This document shows positions 35,270 through 44,142 of a stretch of 64,000 nucleotides of DNA, piece after piece. The stretch comes from Sphingobacterium mizutaii (GTDB lineage: Bacteria > Bacteroidota > Bacteroidia > Sphingobacteriales > Sphingobacteriaceae): the NCBI RefSeq assembly GCF_900187125.1, contig NZ_LT906468.1, positions 2,418,001-2,482,000 on the forward strand, written 5' to 3'. The position numbers and the translations under genes were made by a program. The first letter of the stretch is position 1; every line of letters begins with the position of its first letter. Below the pieces are notes generated by a model. That model made no database searches. It saw only the letters and a program-made list of their open reading frames with translations, and was not told the DNA's origin.

Positions 35270-36036
35270 TAAGCTTCAATGTATTGTAATTGTTCTTTCA
35301 CCTTTTCAAACTCCAAGTGTTTTGCCACCACTTCGCCCAGAACGATTATAGCAGGCACTCCAATAGCTGAAGCTTCCGCCTGTTCAAGGATATTCTCTAC
35401 TCGACCAAGTACAATCTTCTCATTTGGAAGCGAACCATTTTGAATCAATGCAATTGGAAGATCAGCTTTACCATTCTCTTTATATAAATCAATGATTTGT
35501 TGAAGCTTAGCAAATCCCATCAAAACTACCACTGTAGCATTTGTATTGACTGCAGTATATAAATCTTCAGATAGAAAACCTGCTTTTGTCGCTCCGGTAA
35601 TTACCCAGAAAGATTCAGAAATACCTCTATAGGTCAAGGGTATTTGTTGCAAGCCGGTAAGACTGATCGAAGAGGATAAACCTGGAACAACTGCTGTTGG
35701 AATATTGAATTTTCTTACAAAATCAATTTCTTCTCCTCCACGGCCGAAAACAAATGGATCTCCACCTTTCAGCCTAACGACATGGCCATGGGTCAAGGCA
35801 TAATCAACGAGAAGTTGATTGATCTGATCTTGTGAAGTAGAAAGTTGTTCAGCACGCTTGCCGACATATATTTTAGTACAATCTTTTGATGCTAGTTCGA
35901 GCAATTCCTCATTGACCAAAGCATCATATAGAATGACATCTGCTTGCTGAATTGCCTTTATTCCTTTTAAAGTGATTAGGTCTGGATCACCTGGACCAGC
36001 GCCTACCAATGTTACAAATGGTTTTATTTCCTTCAT
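35269..36036 (-). CDS. cobA: Uroporphyrinogen-III C-methyltransferase
   Basis: A 255-residue SAM-dependent enzyme making precorrin-2. FVTLVGAGPGDPDLITLKGIKAI, VVRLKGGDPFVFGRGGEEID, VVPGLSSSISLTGLQQIPLTYRGIS and VVLMGFAKL are the classic SUMT blocks. It supplies the siroheme branch together with the next gene, equivalent to a split CysG. It lies 13 bases after the sulfite reductase. Confidence 0.96.
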   Translation of the reverse strand: MKEIKPFVTLVGAGPGDPDLITLKGIKAIQQADVILYDALVNEELLELASKDCTKIYVGKRAEQLSTSQDQINQLLVDYALTHGHVVRLKGGDPFVFGRGGEEIDFVRKFNIPTAVVPGLSSSISLTGLQQIPLTYRGISESFWVITGATKAGFLSEDLYTAVNTNATVVVLMGFAKLQQIIDLYKENGKADLPIALIQNGSLPNEKIVLGRVENILEQAEASAIGVPAIIVLGEVVAKHLEFEKVKEQLQYIEA

Positions 36037-36049
36037 GTTCTCTCCTCTC

Positions 36050-38155
36050 TTATTGGTTTACTACACGCCATTCTTCCCTACGTAATTTTGCCTCAATGCA
36101 AAATGCCTTGGCTTGTAGCAAATAGGTTCTTGCGAATTCTTCGGAAGGCTCGTATTTATTAATCTGTAATACTCTATCTGAAAATGTAGATGGAAACTGG
36201 AAGTAGTCATCATTTACATAGTTATCATCAAACTCTTGAATTACTGCAGTTTGTGTGGAAGCATTTATCCCTTTATCTAACAATAATGCTTTTGCGGTCC
36301 ATACAAACGAACTGTAAGAATGATAGATGGCATCAGCGAATTGCTTTTGCTCTAAAGCCAGTTCTGCTAATTCTAATTTTTCTTCAGCCTCTAATAACAG
36401 GGTTGCTACAAGGTCTATTACAACACCCGCACATTCACCAACACCAATAGCAGTCTCAAAACTTTCCTCATGACCCCAATCGATATGCTCGTCTGCACTT
36501 AGATTTCCCAGTTCAGCCAATGGCTTCAATAACCTATAAAAATGATCTTTTCCTTGTTGCTCATAGTATGCGATGAAGTTTTGTTCTTTATTCTTATTGG
36601 ACTTAAAATCAGCCAATATTACATCGACTACTTGAAGCACCCTTTTAGTAGGAACTTTGATCACGCGGTCAGCAACTCTTCCTTTACCATCGCCAAGGGT
36701 TCCTCCTCCAAGCATAACCTGTGCCGCGGGAACTACATTACCATTCACTTTTACAGAGCTACCATGGAATCCGATATGGGCAAGCCCATGTTGGCCACAA
36801 GAGTTCATACAGCCAGAGATCTTAATCTTCAGCTCTTTTTCTTGGATAAAATCCTGATGGAATTCATGGATATAGTTTTCTAACACTCTTGCCATTTCAG
36901 TGGAATTAGAAATTCCTAGATTACAGGTGTCTGTTCCTGGGCAAGTAGTAATATCCGCAGTGCTATTGTATCCTGGTTTTGCAAAGCCTAATTTCAAAAG
37001 CACATTGTAGATGCTTGCCAAGGATTCAAGACGGACATATTTGAACAAAAGATTTTGATCTTGGGTAATTCGTATATCGTCAGCTACATGATCTCTGATA
37101 CCATCAACTAGTACACGTGCTTTTTCAGTAGAAATATCTCCGGTTTGGATATTCGCATAAACGCCATAGTATCCTTTTTGCTTCTGTTCGAACGTATTTG
37201 TCGCTTTCCATAACTCAAAACCGAGTAGATCATGAGCGGTTTCTTCTTCGACCTCTTTTGTTGGAGGTTCTGGTTGAGAAACAGCATCAATATCGAAAGA
37301 AACCAATTTATGTTTTACAGCTATTTTCTCTTCTTCAATCAGGTTCAAAACAGTTTCTAGGCCTAATTTCTGAACCAAGAACTTAAATCTTGCTTTATTA
37401 CGGTTATTTCGCTCTCCATAGCGATCGAAAACGCGAATGGTAGCCTCTGCATATGGAAGGATTTCATCCTCCGGGAGGAAATCATAAACTTCATGTGCTA
37501 AGATGGGTTGAGCACCCAAGCCACCGCCTAACATAACCTTAAATCCTCGCTGCTCTTTACCATCTACGATTCTAACCTTAGGAATAAAGCCAAAATCATG
37601 GATATATGAGAATGCAGTATCCTTATCAGACGATGAAAAGGAAATCTTAAACTTCCTGCCCATTTCTGCGCAGATTGGATTACGAACGAAATATTTAAAA
37701 GTTTGATGAGCATAAGGAGAAACATCAAATGGTTCCTCAGGATCAATCCCTGCGGTTGGAGACGCTGTAACATTCCTGACCGTATTTCCACAGGCTTCTC
37801 TTAAGGTCATATCATCCTCAGCAAGCTTAGCCCACAGTTCTGGGGTTTTATCTAAGCTTACGAAATGGATTTGGATGTCTTGTCTGGTTGTTAGGTGAAG
37901 GTTTTTGCTTGCGTACTCATCCGAGATATCTGCGATTTTTAATATCTGCTGAAAAGTAACTTTTCCAAACGGGAGTTTGATCCTCACCATTTGAACACCC
38001 GGTTGCCTCTGCCCATATACTCCCCTAGCTAAACGCAAGGATCTGAATTTTTCCTCAGGCAGCTCACCTTTCCGATATGCCCTGATCTTCTTTTCTAATT
38101 CTATGATTTCCTGTGCTACTACAGGATTCTCTAATTCTGTCCTAAAGCTCTGCAT
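36050..38155 (-). CDS. Ferredoxin-type sulfite (nitrite) reductase with HEPN-like C-terminal domain
   Basis: A 701-residue siroheme/[4Fe-4S] reductase. Ferredoxin-like half-domains start near residues 55 and 330 (YGQRQPGVQMVRIKLPFG; KQKGYYGVYANIQTG). The cluster ligands are TCPGTDTCNLGISNS and ISGCMNSCGQHGLAHIG. Gene context makes sulfite the likely substrate. Residues about 590-690 (LELAELALEQKQFADAIYHSYSSFVWTAKALL) look like a HEPN-type helical bundle not found in E. coli CysI. No flavoprotein subunit is near, so ferredoxin is the presumed electron donor. It is the first gene of the operon. Confidence 0.9.
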   Translation of the reverse strand: MQSFRTELENPVVAQEIIELEKKIRAYRKGELPEEKFRSLRLARGVYGQRQPGVQMVRIKLPFGKVTFQQILKIADISDEYASKNLHLTTRQDIQIHFVSLDKTPELWAKLAEDDMTLREACGNTVRNVTASPTAGIDPEEPFDVSPYAHQTFKYFVRNPICAEMGRKFKISFSSSDKDTAFSYIHDFGFIPKVRIVDGKEQRGFKVMLGGGLGAQPILAHEVYDFLPEDEILPYAEATIRVFDRYGERNNRNKARFKFLVQKLGLETVLNLIEEEKIAVKHKLVSFDIDAVSQPEPPTKEVEEETAHDLLGFELWKATNTFEQKQKGYYGVYANIQTGDISTEKARVLVDGIRDHVADDIRITQDQNLLFKYVRLESLASIYNVLLKLGFAKPGYNSTADITTCPGTDTCNLGISNSTEMARVLENYIHEFHQDFIQEKELKIKISGCMNSCGQHGLAHIGFHGSSVKVNGNVVPAAQVMLGGGTLGDGKGRVADRVIKVPTKRVLQVVDVILADFKSNKNKEQNFIAYYEQQGKDHFYRLLKPLAELGNLSADEHIDWGHEESFETAIGVGECAGVVIDLVATLLLEAEEKLELAELALEQKQFADAIYHSYSSFVWTAKALLLDKGINASTQTAVIQEFDDNYVNDDYFQFPSTFSDRVLQINKYEPSEEFARTYLLQAKAFCIEAKLRREEWRVVNQ

Positions 38156-38223
38156 ACTATCTTCAATTATTAAAAAGGCAATTATTCACCTCTTTAGTTA
38201 GGTTATTGTTAATGTTTATTCGA

Positions 38224-38231
38224 CAAATGTA
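38224..38231 (-). promoter_or_regulatory. -7 element of the sulfate operon promoter
   Basis: Minus-strand TACATTTG (TAnnTTTG); a minus-strand TTTG lies at 38256-38259, spacing 24, slightly long. About 65 bases upstream of the sulfite reductase start. Confidence 0.55.
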
Positions 38232-38275
38232 TAAAATAATTATAAAAGAACTATACAAAGTCTACCAAATTACTA

Positions 38276-38283
38276 TATATTTG
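38276..38283 (+). promoter_or_regulatory. -7 element of the pst operon promoter
   Basis: TATATTTG (TAnnTTTG) 18 bases before the pstS start. No -33 TTTG is visible, as expected if an activator is needed under phosphate starvation. Confidence 0.5.
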
Positions 38284-38301
38284 TGTAATTAATTTCAAAG
38301 G

Positions 38302-39315
38302 ATGCATAAAAAACAGCGACTTAGAGTATATAAAACACTTATATTTAGTTCCTTAATCCAAATTGTAACATTTTCTTGCGCACCGAAGGTCGATCAAGGT
38401 TATGATAAAGAGAGAGGATTTGTCGGTACAATTTCCATTTCTGGAGCATTTGCACTCTACCCAATTGCTGTTTTATGGAGTGAGGATTTCAAGAAATTAC
38501 ATCCGAATGTGAGGTTTAATATTTCTGCTGGAGGTGCTGGGAAAGGCATTTCAGATGTACTGTCAAATATGGTAGACATTGGCTTGGTATCTCGCGACCT
38601 TCATCCTATTGAGATAGAAAAAGGCGCATTGCCCATCATCGTGGCAAACGATGCCGTCATTGGGACGCTGAACAGCAATCACCCCAATATATCATCCCTT
38701 TTAAAACGAGGTTTGAGTCAAGATGAGTTGAAAGACATCTTTGTAACAGGCAAGATTAAGAAATGGAATGATTTGGATCCTAGTTTTATTAACAAAAACA
38801 TTGAGGTATACATACGCTCGGATGCTGCTGGCGCGGCTGAGACCTGGGCTAAATATTTAGGTGCTACCCAAGAAGAATTGAAAGGTATCGGGATTTTTGG
38901 TGATCCGGGCTTAGCTCAGGCTATTAAAGACAATCCCCTAGCAATTGGTTTCAATAATATAAACTATGTCTTTGATTTAAACAGCAAAAGAACGACTGCT
39001 AATATTGTAGCCCTTCCTTTGGATATTAATGCTGATCATAAGATTGACGCCCAGGAAAACTTCTATAGCGAATTGGACAGTCTTACCAATGCGGTTGCAA
39101 CTGGGAAATATCCTTCTCCTCCTTCAAGAGAGCTCATGTTTGTTTTAAACAAGGGACATCAATCTAAATTGCTTGAAGAATTTGTCCGCTTTGTCATGAC
39201 AGACAAACAGCAGGCTTATTTGCTGGACAATGGATTTGTGCCAATTAACAAGGAATTAAACAAGAAAGAAAACGAAAAACTGCTCGCGAGTGAATTACAG
39301 ACTGATAAAAGATAA
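38302..39315 (+). CDS. pstS: Phosphate ABC transporter substrate-binding lipoprotein
   Basis: A 337-residue PstS-type binding protein. Lipoprotein leader with lipobox FSC (about residues 20-28). The phosphate site region is GTISISGAFALYPIAVLWSEDF and NISAGGAGKGISDVLSNMVDIGLVSRDL. IYIRSDAAGAAETWAKYLG corresponds to the R-x-x-x-SG-T loop of PstS, slightly divergent. It captures phosphate and delivers it to PstCAB. The last 26 bases overlap pstC. Confidence 0.88.
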   Translation: MHKKQRLRVYKTLIFSSLIQIVTFSCAPKVDQGYDKERGFVGTISISGAFALYPIAVLWSEDFKKLHPNVRFNISAGGAGKGISDVLSNMVDIGLVSRDLHPIEIEKGALPIIVANDAVIGTLNSNHPNISSLLKRGLSQDELKDIFVTGKIKKWNDLDPSFINKNIEVYIRSDAAGAAETWAKYLGATQEELKGIGIFGDPGLAQAIKDNPLAIGFNNINYVFDLNSKRTTANIVALPLDINADHKIDAQENFYSELDSLTNAVATGKYPSPPSRELMFVLNKGHQSKLLEEFVRFVMTDKQQAYLLDNGFVPINKELNKKENEKLLASELQTDKR

Positions 39316-40180
39316 GTTAATCAAAAACCTCTCAGGGATTTTATTGGGAATATGCCTTTTGGTGATATTGGCAATTCTCGTTGGTTTAAGTATTAAAGCA
39401 GAGCCCCTGATAGCCACTGAATCTCTTTGGACGATCTTGAGCAGTAGCGTTTGGTCGCCAATGAAGGGAAACTTCGGTTTTCTACCCTTCATCATGGGCA
39501 CAGTCTGGGTGACATTAATTGCTTTGATCATTGCAGTGCCTTTATGTCTTTCTGCCTCAGTATACTTGGTGGAATATGCGGGCAGTAGATTGCGAAATTT
39601 CGTTTTGCCTTTGGTGAATGTCCTGGCGGCAATCCCGCCCGTGCTTTACGGAGTGTGGGGGGTATTGTTCGTAGTACCCTTAATTGGAAAATATATTGCG
39701 CCGTTATTTGGAATCAGCAGCACTGGTTATTCTGTTTTTTCTGGAGGTATCGTATTGGCTGTCATGATTTTCCCTATCATGGTCAGCATCATGGTTGAGG
39801 TATTACAGACTATTCCCAAGGAATTGAGGTCAGTTTCACTTTCTTTGGGAGCAACAAAGCTGGAAACTATCCAACAAGTCATCTTAAAGAAAGCCCGACC
39901 TGGAATAATGGCCGCAATAGTTCTGGCAGTATCCAGAGCATTTGGAGAAACCATTGCTGTTCTAATGGTATGTGGCAATATCCCAAAGATTCCTCAATCT
40001 ATATTTGATGCAGGATATCCTTTGCCAGCACTAATTGCCAATAACTTTGGGGAAATGATGTCAATTCCTCTGTACGATTCAGCATTGATGTTTGCAGCCT
40101 TGCTGTTGTTTCTGATCATATTGGGTTTTAACCTGATTTCAAGGGGGATTTTAAAGAAAATGGAGGCAAAGAATATATGA
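39290..40180 (+). CDS. pstC: Phosphate ABC transporter permease
   Basis: A 296-residue inner-membrane permease with six helices. The start is GTG 39290 (reads MNYRLIKDKLI), inside the end of pstS. Permease hallmarks: PFIMGTVWVTLIALIIAVPLCLSASVYL, NVLAAIPPVLYGVWGVLFVVP and the EAA loop RSVSLSLGATKLETIQQVILKKARPGI, then AFGETIAVLMVCGN. Ends overlapping pstA by 4 bases (ATGA). Confidence 0.92.
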   Translation: MNYRLIKDKLIKNLSGILLGICLLVILAILVGLSIKAEPLIATESLWTILSSSVWSPMKGNFGFLPFIMGTVWVTLIALIIAVPLCLSASVYLVEYAGSRLRNFVLPLVNVLAAIPPVLYGVWGVLFVVPLIGKYIAPLFGISSTGYSVFSGGIVLAVMIFPIMVSIMVEVLQTIPKELRSVSLSLGATKLETIQQVILKKARPGIMAAIVLAVSRAFGETIAVLMVCGNIPKIPQSIFDAGYPLPALIANNFGEMMSIPLYDSALMFAALLLFLIILGFNLISRGILKKMEAKNI

Positions 40181-41031
40181 GCAACATCAATAGAAGGCTG
40201 AGAAAAGAAAAATTTGCCAAACACATTATGCAAGGTTCTGGAATAATCATTACGGGTTCCTTGTTCTTTATCATTGGGACTATCCTCTATAAAGGGCTAC
40301 CATATTTGAGCTTGGACATGATCACGAAGACGCCCGAAGGAGGTTTCTATGTAGGTAAAGGCGGTGGAATCCTAAATGCTATCCTTGGGTCGCTTTACCT
40401 CGCTGGTTTATCAACATTTTTGGCTACCATTATAGGGATTCCGATCTGTATTTATTTGAATATATATTCCAAGAAAGGATCAAGGATCAGCAGATTTTCC
40501 AAATTGATATTTGACGTTCTATTCGGAATCCCATCTATTGTATATGGGGCTATAGCTTTCAGTATTATGGTTTGGTTAGGTGTCAGAGCATCTTTGATAG
40601 GTGGTGTTATAACCATAACCCTGCTCACCATCCCGATAGTTGTGAGGACCTTGGATGAATTAATCCAAACGATTCCAACTGATTTAGGGCATATCACCAC
40701 TTCTTTAGGAGCAACGCGTTGGGAATCAGCAAAAGTTATGATAACCTATATAAAACCAGGATTATTCACAGCTATTTTACTGGCATTTGGACGAGCGATT
40801 GGCGATGTGGCGGGTGTGCTTTTGACGACTGGCTTCAGTGACAATATCCCGATCTATCTGGATGAACCTACAGCAACTCTCCCATTAGCCATTTTCTTTC
40901 AATTGAGCAGTCCTATCCCTGAGGTACAAGGAAGAGCCTATGCTTCAGCATTAATTTTAACTATCATTATCTTACTTATCGTTATATGTACGCAATACCT
41001 AGCATCGAGACAGAAAAAACACAGGGCATAA
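40177..41031 (+). CDS. pstA: Phosphate ABC transporter permease
   Basis: A 284-residue inner-membrane permease, six helices, partner of PstC. GGGILNAILGSLYLAGLSTFLATIIGIPICIYL, FGIPSIVYGAIAFSIMVWL and the EAA loop GHITTSLGATRWESAKVMITYIKPGL are typical, and AIGDVAGVLLTTGFSDNIP follows. It begins within the pstC stop (ATGA). Its last 46 bases are overlapped by the pstB start. Confidence 0.92.
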   Translation: MSNINRRLRKEKFAKHIMQGSGIIITGSLFFIIGTILYKGLPYLSLDMITKTPEGGFYVGKGGGILNAILGSLYLAGLSTFLATIIGIPICIYLNIYSKKGSRISRFSKLIFDVLFGIPSIVYGAIAFSIMVWLGVRASLIGGVITITLLTIPIVVRTLDELIQTIPTDLGHITTSLGATRWESAKVMITYIKPGLFTAILLAFGRAIGDVAGVLLTTGFSDNIPIYLDEPTATLPLAIFFQLSSPIPEVQGRAYASALILTIIILLIVICTQYLASRQKKHRA

Positions 41032-41795
41032 TCCATCAGGTAAATCCACATATTGAGATCAAAGGGTTGAATGTCTATGTTGAGGATCAACATATATTAA
41101 AGAACATCAACCTAGAGATCCCAAACAACTGTATAACCTCCATAATTGGGCCTTCAGGATGTGGTAAAACTACCTTACTAAAGACGCTCAATAGGCTGTT
41201 GGATGATTCCACAGAGGTCAGGGTTACTGGTTCAGTACTTGTCAATGGAGAGGATATTTATGGACCTGATGCGGAAGTAACACATATTCGAAAAAAGATG
41301 GGCTTATTGTCTCAAAAGCCTTTTCCATTGCCCATGTCGATTTTTGACAATATTGCTTATGGTCCGAAAATACATGGTAATAAAGATAAAAAGTCTTTAA
41401 AAGCTATTGTTGAAAGACAGCTGCGGAATGTAGGCTTATGGGAAGAGGTAAAAGACCGTTTAGATGGGTCAGCAAGTAAATTATCGATAGGTCAGCAACA
41501 AAGGTTATGTCTTGCAAGAGGATTAGCGGTGGAACCAGAAATCATATTAGGTGATGAATCCACCTCGGCATTGGATCCTATTTCGACTCAGGTAATTGAA
41601 AACCTATTGATTCAATTAAAACAAGATTATACCATTGTTCTGGTTACCCATATACTCCGCCAAGCTAGAAGGGTATCTGATTACATCTTATTCCTATACA
41701 ATGGTGAAGTAGTTGAATTTGGACCTTCAGAACAGATCCTTTTAGAACCACAACATGAAATCACAAAACAGTATGTCAAAGGATTTATTTCATAA
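40986..41795 (+). CDS. pstB: Phosphate ABC transporter ATPase
   Basis: A 269-residue ABC ATPase. Walker A is GPSGCGKTTLLK, the Pst-specific Q-loop LSQKPFPLPMSIFDNIAYGPKIHG, signature LSIGQQQRLCLARGLA, Walker B EIILGDESTSALDP and switch VLVTHILRQARR. The D of Walker B is present, and the ABC signature has LSIGQ in place of LSGGQ, common in PstB. ATG 40986 gives about 20 residues of extra N-terminus read inside pstA; no better start exists before the conserved region. No phoU follows. Confidence 0.93.
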   Translation: MYAIPSIETEKTQGIIHQVNPHIEIKGLNVYVEDQHILKNINLEIPNNCITSIIGPSGCGKTTLLKTLNRLLDDSTEVRVTGSVLVNGEDIYGPDAEVTHIRKKMGLLSQKPFPLPMSIFDNIAYGPKIHGNKDKKSLKAIVERQLRNVGLWEEVKDRLDGSASKLSIGQQQRLCLARGLAVEPEIILGDESTSALDPISTQVIENLLIQLKQDYTIVLVTHILRQARRVSDYILFLYNGEVVEFGPSEQILLEPQHEITKQYVKGFIS

Positions 41796-41816
41796 TCATA
41801 ATTAATAGATAGAAAA

Positions 41817-41846
41817 AGGGAGCAATTCGAATGAAAAGCTCCCTTA
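41817..41846. terminator. Bidirectional terminator, pstB / symporter
   Basis: AAGGGAGC (41817-41824) and GCTCCCTT (41839-41846), perfect 8-base stem between convergent genes, followed by ATTTATTTAAAT on the plus strand and TTTTTCTA on the minus strand. Confidence 0.75.
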
Positions 41847-41868
41847 TTTATTTAAATATTCTTATGGT

Positions 41869-43365
41869 TTAGGCCCTAGTCTCACCCTCAGGCCCTTCTT
41901 CAATTACTTCGGCAATTTCTTCTATTCCATCTTCATCAGAATCCTGCCTAAATGGGGCGGTTTCATCAAATTCACCCTCCCACTTGGCGACTACCACAGT
42001 AGCTAAACAGTTTCCGATTACATTCACAGAAGTTCTAGCCATATCCATTAATTCATCGATACCCAAGATTGCAGCAATAACAAATACTGGCAAACCAAAT
42101 TGATCAGCTGTTGCAATTAGGATAATCAATGAAGCTCTTGGAACGGCAGCAACTCCTTTAGACGTGATCATCAAAGTGAAGGCGATCATCAATTGTTGAC
42201 CGAATGACAAATGAATACCTGCAGCTTGAGCAACAAAGATTGAGGCTAAAGAAAGATAAAGCGACGTACCATCCAAGTTAAAGCTGTATCCAGTAGGAAT
42301 TACAAACGAAACTATTTTCCTTGGCACACCAAACTTCTCCATGGCGCTCATGGCTTTTGGAAGAGCAGCATCTGAACTTGTTGTTGCAAATGCAATAGAA
42401 ACAGGTTCTTTGATGGCATTGATGAATTGCTTAACAGGAATTTTTAGGTAAAGCGCTACAGGCAGTAATACCCCAGCGAGGAAGAAAATCAACGCTAAGT
42501 ACAAGGTTGCCAATAGCATAAACAGGTTCTTGAGGATATCAATCCCAAGATGTCCGACTGTATAGGCCATAGCAGCACCAACACCAATCGGCGCAAAGAG
42601 CATGACCAGGTTGGTAAACTTGAACATGGCTTCGGAGAGCGATTCTGCGAAGTCCACAAAGGGCTTTCGCTTCTTTTCATCCACCATGGCAAGTCCAATA
42701 CCAAAGATTACAGCGAAAACAACGATCTGTAATACCTTATTTTCGTATACTGATTTTACAATATTTTCAGGGAAAGTATCTCTAAAGAAAGACGTGAATT
42801 TGTAGATCCAATGAGCACTTTCATCAATATGCTCAAGTGCAACCTTGTCTCCATCAGAAATTGCAGAAGTCTGCGGTAATTCCTCATGAGGCATGTGCTC
42901 AATATCGATACCTACACCAGCACGAGTCAAGTTAATAGCACCTAGACCAATGAAAATGGCACAGGTAGTAGCACAGAAGAAATACAACATGGATTTCCAA
43001 GCCATACGACCTACTTGCTTCAGATCCGAGTGACCAGCAATACCAAACACCAAGGTGGAGAATAAGATTGGTCCAACAATGGTTTTCACTAACTTGATAA
43101 ATCCTTGGCTCAAAGGCTGCAATGCCTTCGCCACATCTGGAAAATCAAGCCCAACAAAAATACCCAATACCATACAGGTCAGGATCCATGTTGTCAATCC
43201 TTTTCGAACGATGGCGTTCCATACCAAAACAATGGCAGTAACCCAACGAACAACCATCATCAATGATGCAGGGATTGGAGCAAGATTAAATTCATAGAGG
43301 AGGGTCAGGACAGAAGCTATCGCAATGGTCGCAAGTAGAACATATCCTGTAGTTTTTTTTGACAT
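41869..43365 (-). CDS. Dicarboxylate/amino acid:cation symporter (DAACS family)
   Basis: A 498-residue secondary transporter of the GltP/DctA fold. The re-entrant HP1 segment is FATTSSDAALPKAMSAMEKFGVP with the Ser-rich loop, TM7 is SLDGTS-like (YSFNLDGTSLYLSLASIF), HP2 is MITSKGVAAVPRASLIIL, and TM8 is DELMDMARTSVNVIGNCLATVVVAKWEGEFD. Glutamate, aspartate or C4-dicarboxylates are likely substrates. It carries an N-terminal extra helix pair and an acidic tail of about 30 residues after the transport core. Monocistronic. Confidence 0.93.
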   Translation of the reverse strand: MSKKTTGYVLLATIAIASVLTLLYEFNLAPIPASLMMVVRWVTAIVLVWNAIVRKGLTTWILTCMVLGIFVGLDFPDVAKALQPLSQGFIKLVKTIVGPILFSTLVFGIAGHSDLKQVGRMAWKSMLYFFCATTCAIFIGLGAINLTRAGVGIDIEHMPHEELPQTSAISDGDKVALEHIDESAHWIYKFTSFFRDTFPENIVKSVYENKVLQIVVFAVIFGIGLAMVDEKKRKPFVDFAESLSEAMFKFTNLVMLFAPIGVGAAMAYTVGHLGIDILKNLFMLLATLYLALIFFLAGVLLPVALYLKIPVKQFINAIKEPVSIAFATTSSDAALPKAMSAMEKFGVPRKIVSFVIPTGYSFNLDGTSLYLSLASIFVAQAAGIHLSFGQQLMIAFTLMITSKGVAAVPRASLIILIATADQFGLPVFVIAAILGIDELMDMARTSVNVIGNCLATVVVAKWEGEFDETAPFRQDSDEDGIEEIAEVIEEGPEGETRA

Positions 43366-43674
43366 GTAGATTTAATAAGGTTATTTATTTCTTTTTTTTA
43401 CTTTTTAGACGAACAAAAATAAAAAAATAGCGCTGCAAACCAAATCTTTTGCGTTATTGTATTTCATGAAACGGGAGGATTTTTTGCTTTTTAAAGCGTA
43501 ATATCTTGAATCAGAGAGATAGGTTAAGGATAAAAATATTCGGGAGGATTGTAAAATAAGAGCTACATACGCTTATCGATAGTCTGAAATCAGCTCAATT
43601 ATTCTTTCGGAAATTTTAGGAAACAAAAAAACCACCTCGAAAAAGGTGGTTTATAAAATAAAATATCATTAGGA
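43366..43674. other. Gene-free spacer of 309 bases
   Basis: No ORF of protein character. It holds a repeated decamer CGGGAGGATT (near 43471 and 43541) and the ferredoxin terminator at its right end; otherwise nothing recognisable. Confidence 0.6.
43629..43652 (-). terminator. Intrinsic terminator of the ferredoxin gene
   Basis: AAACCACCT / AGGTGGTTT with CGAAAA loop; on the minus strand the stem is followed by a T-run (TTTTTTTGTTT). Confidence 0.85.
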
Positions 43675-44025
43675 TTATTCAGCGTGAAGCCAAGCTTTCT
43701 TCGCTAATAATTCTTCTTCTGTTTCACGAACGTCTTCATCCTCAACACAACAATCAACTGGACATACAGCAGCACATTGAGGTTCATCATGGAATCCAAC
43801 ACACTCCGTACATTTATCTGAAACGATATAATAAACTTCATTGGAAATAGCATCCTGTGATTCATTCGCGTCAAGAGTTACTCCATCACCAAAATCAATC
43901 ACACCATCCAATGCTGTACCATCTGAAAACTTCCAACTTACACCAGCATCATAGATTGCATTATTTGGGCATTCTGGTTCACATGCCCCACAATTTATAC
44001 ATTCGTCAGTAATTTTAATTGCCAT
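43675..44025 (-). CDS. 4Fe-4S dicluster ferredoxin
   Basis: A 116-residue soluble electron carrier. First cluster motif is CINCGACEPECPNNAIYD at the N-terminus. The second is CTECVGFHDEPQCAAVCPVDCC, with the insertion between its first cysteine pair that is typical of Alvin/Aut-type ferredoxins. An insert of about 45 residues separates them. A candidate electron donor for the ferredoxin-type sulfite reductase, though not adjacent to it. Reads divergently from the acyl-CoA reductase. Confidence 0.92.
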   Translation of the reverse strand: MAIKITDECINCGACEPECPNNAIYDAGVSWKFSDGTALDGVIDFGDGVTLDANESQDAISNEVYYIVSDKCTECVGFHDEPQCAAVCPVDCCVEDEDVRETEEELLAKKAWLHAE

Positions 44026-44052
44026 TTATGTCCTTACAATAAAATAATAAAC

Positions 44053-44060
44053 TAATTTTG
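44053..44060 (+). promoter_or_regulatory. Possible -7 element of the acyl-CoA reductase gene
   Basis: TAATTTTG, 74 bases before the start codon; no -33 partner seen. Confidence 0.35.
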
Positions 44061-44108
44061 CACTTTCAAAGTTAATACTAATGCCATACACTCAAAAATA
44101 AAAGTATA

Positions 44109-44142
44109 CAAAATTAGTAGTTATTTACTTTGATATGGCAAA
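44109..44142 (-). promoter_or_regulatory. Promoter of the ferredoxin gene
   Basis: Minus strand TTTG (44142-44139), 22-base spacer, TAATTTTG (44116-44109). The -33 box lies inside the first codons of the acyl-CoA reductase. Confidence 0.6.
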
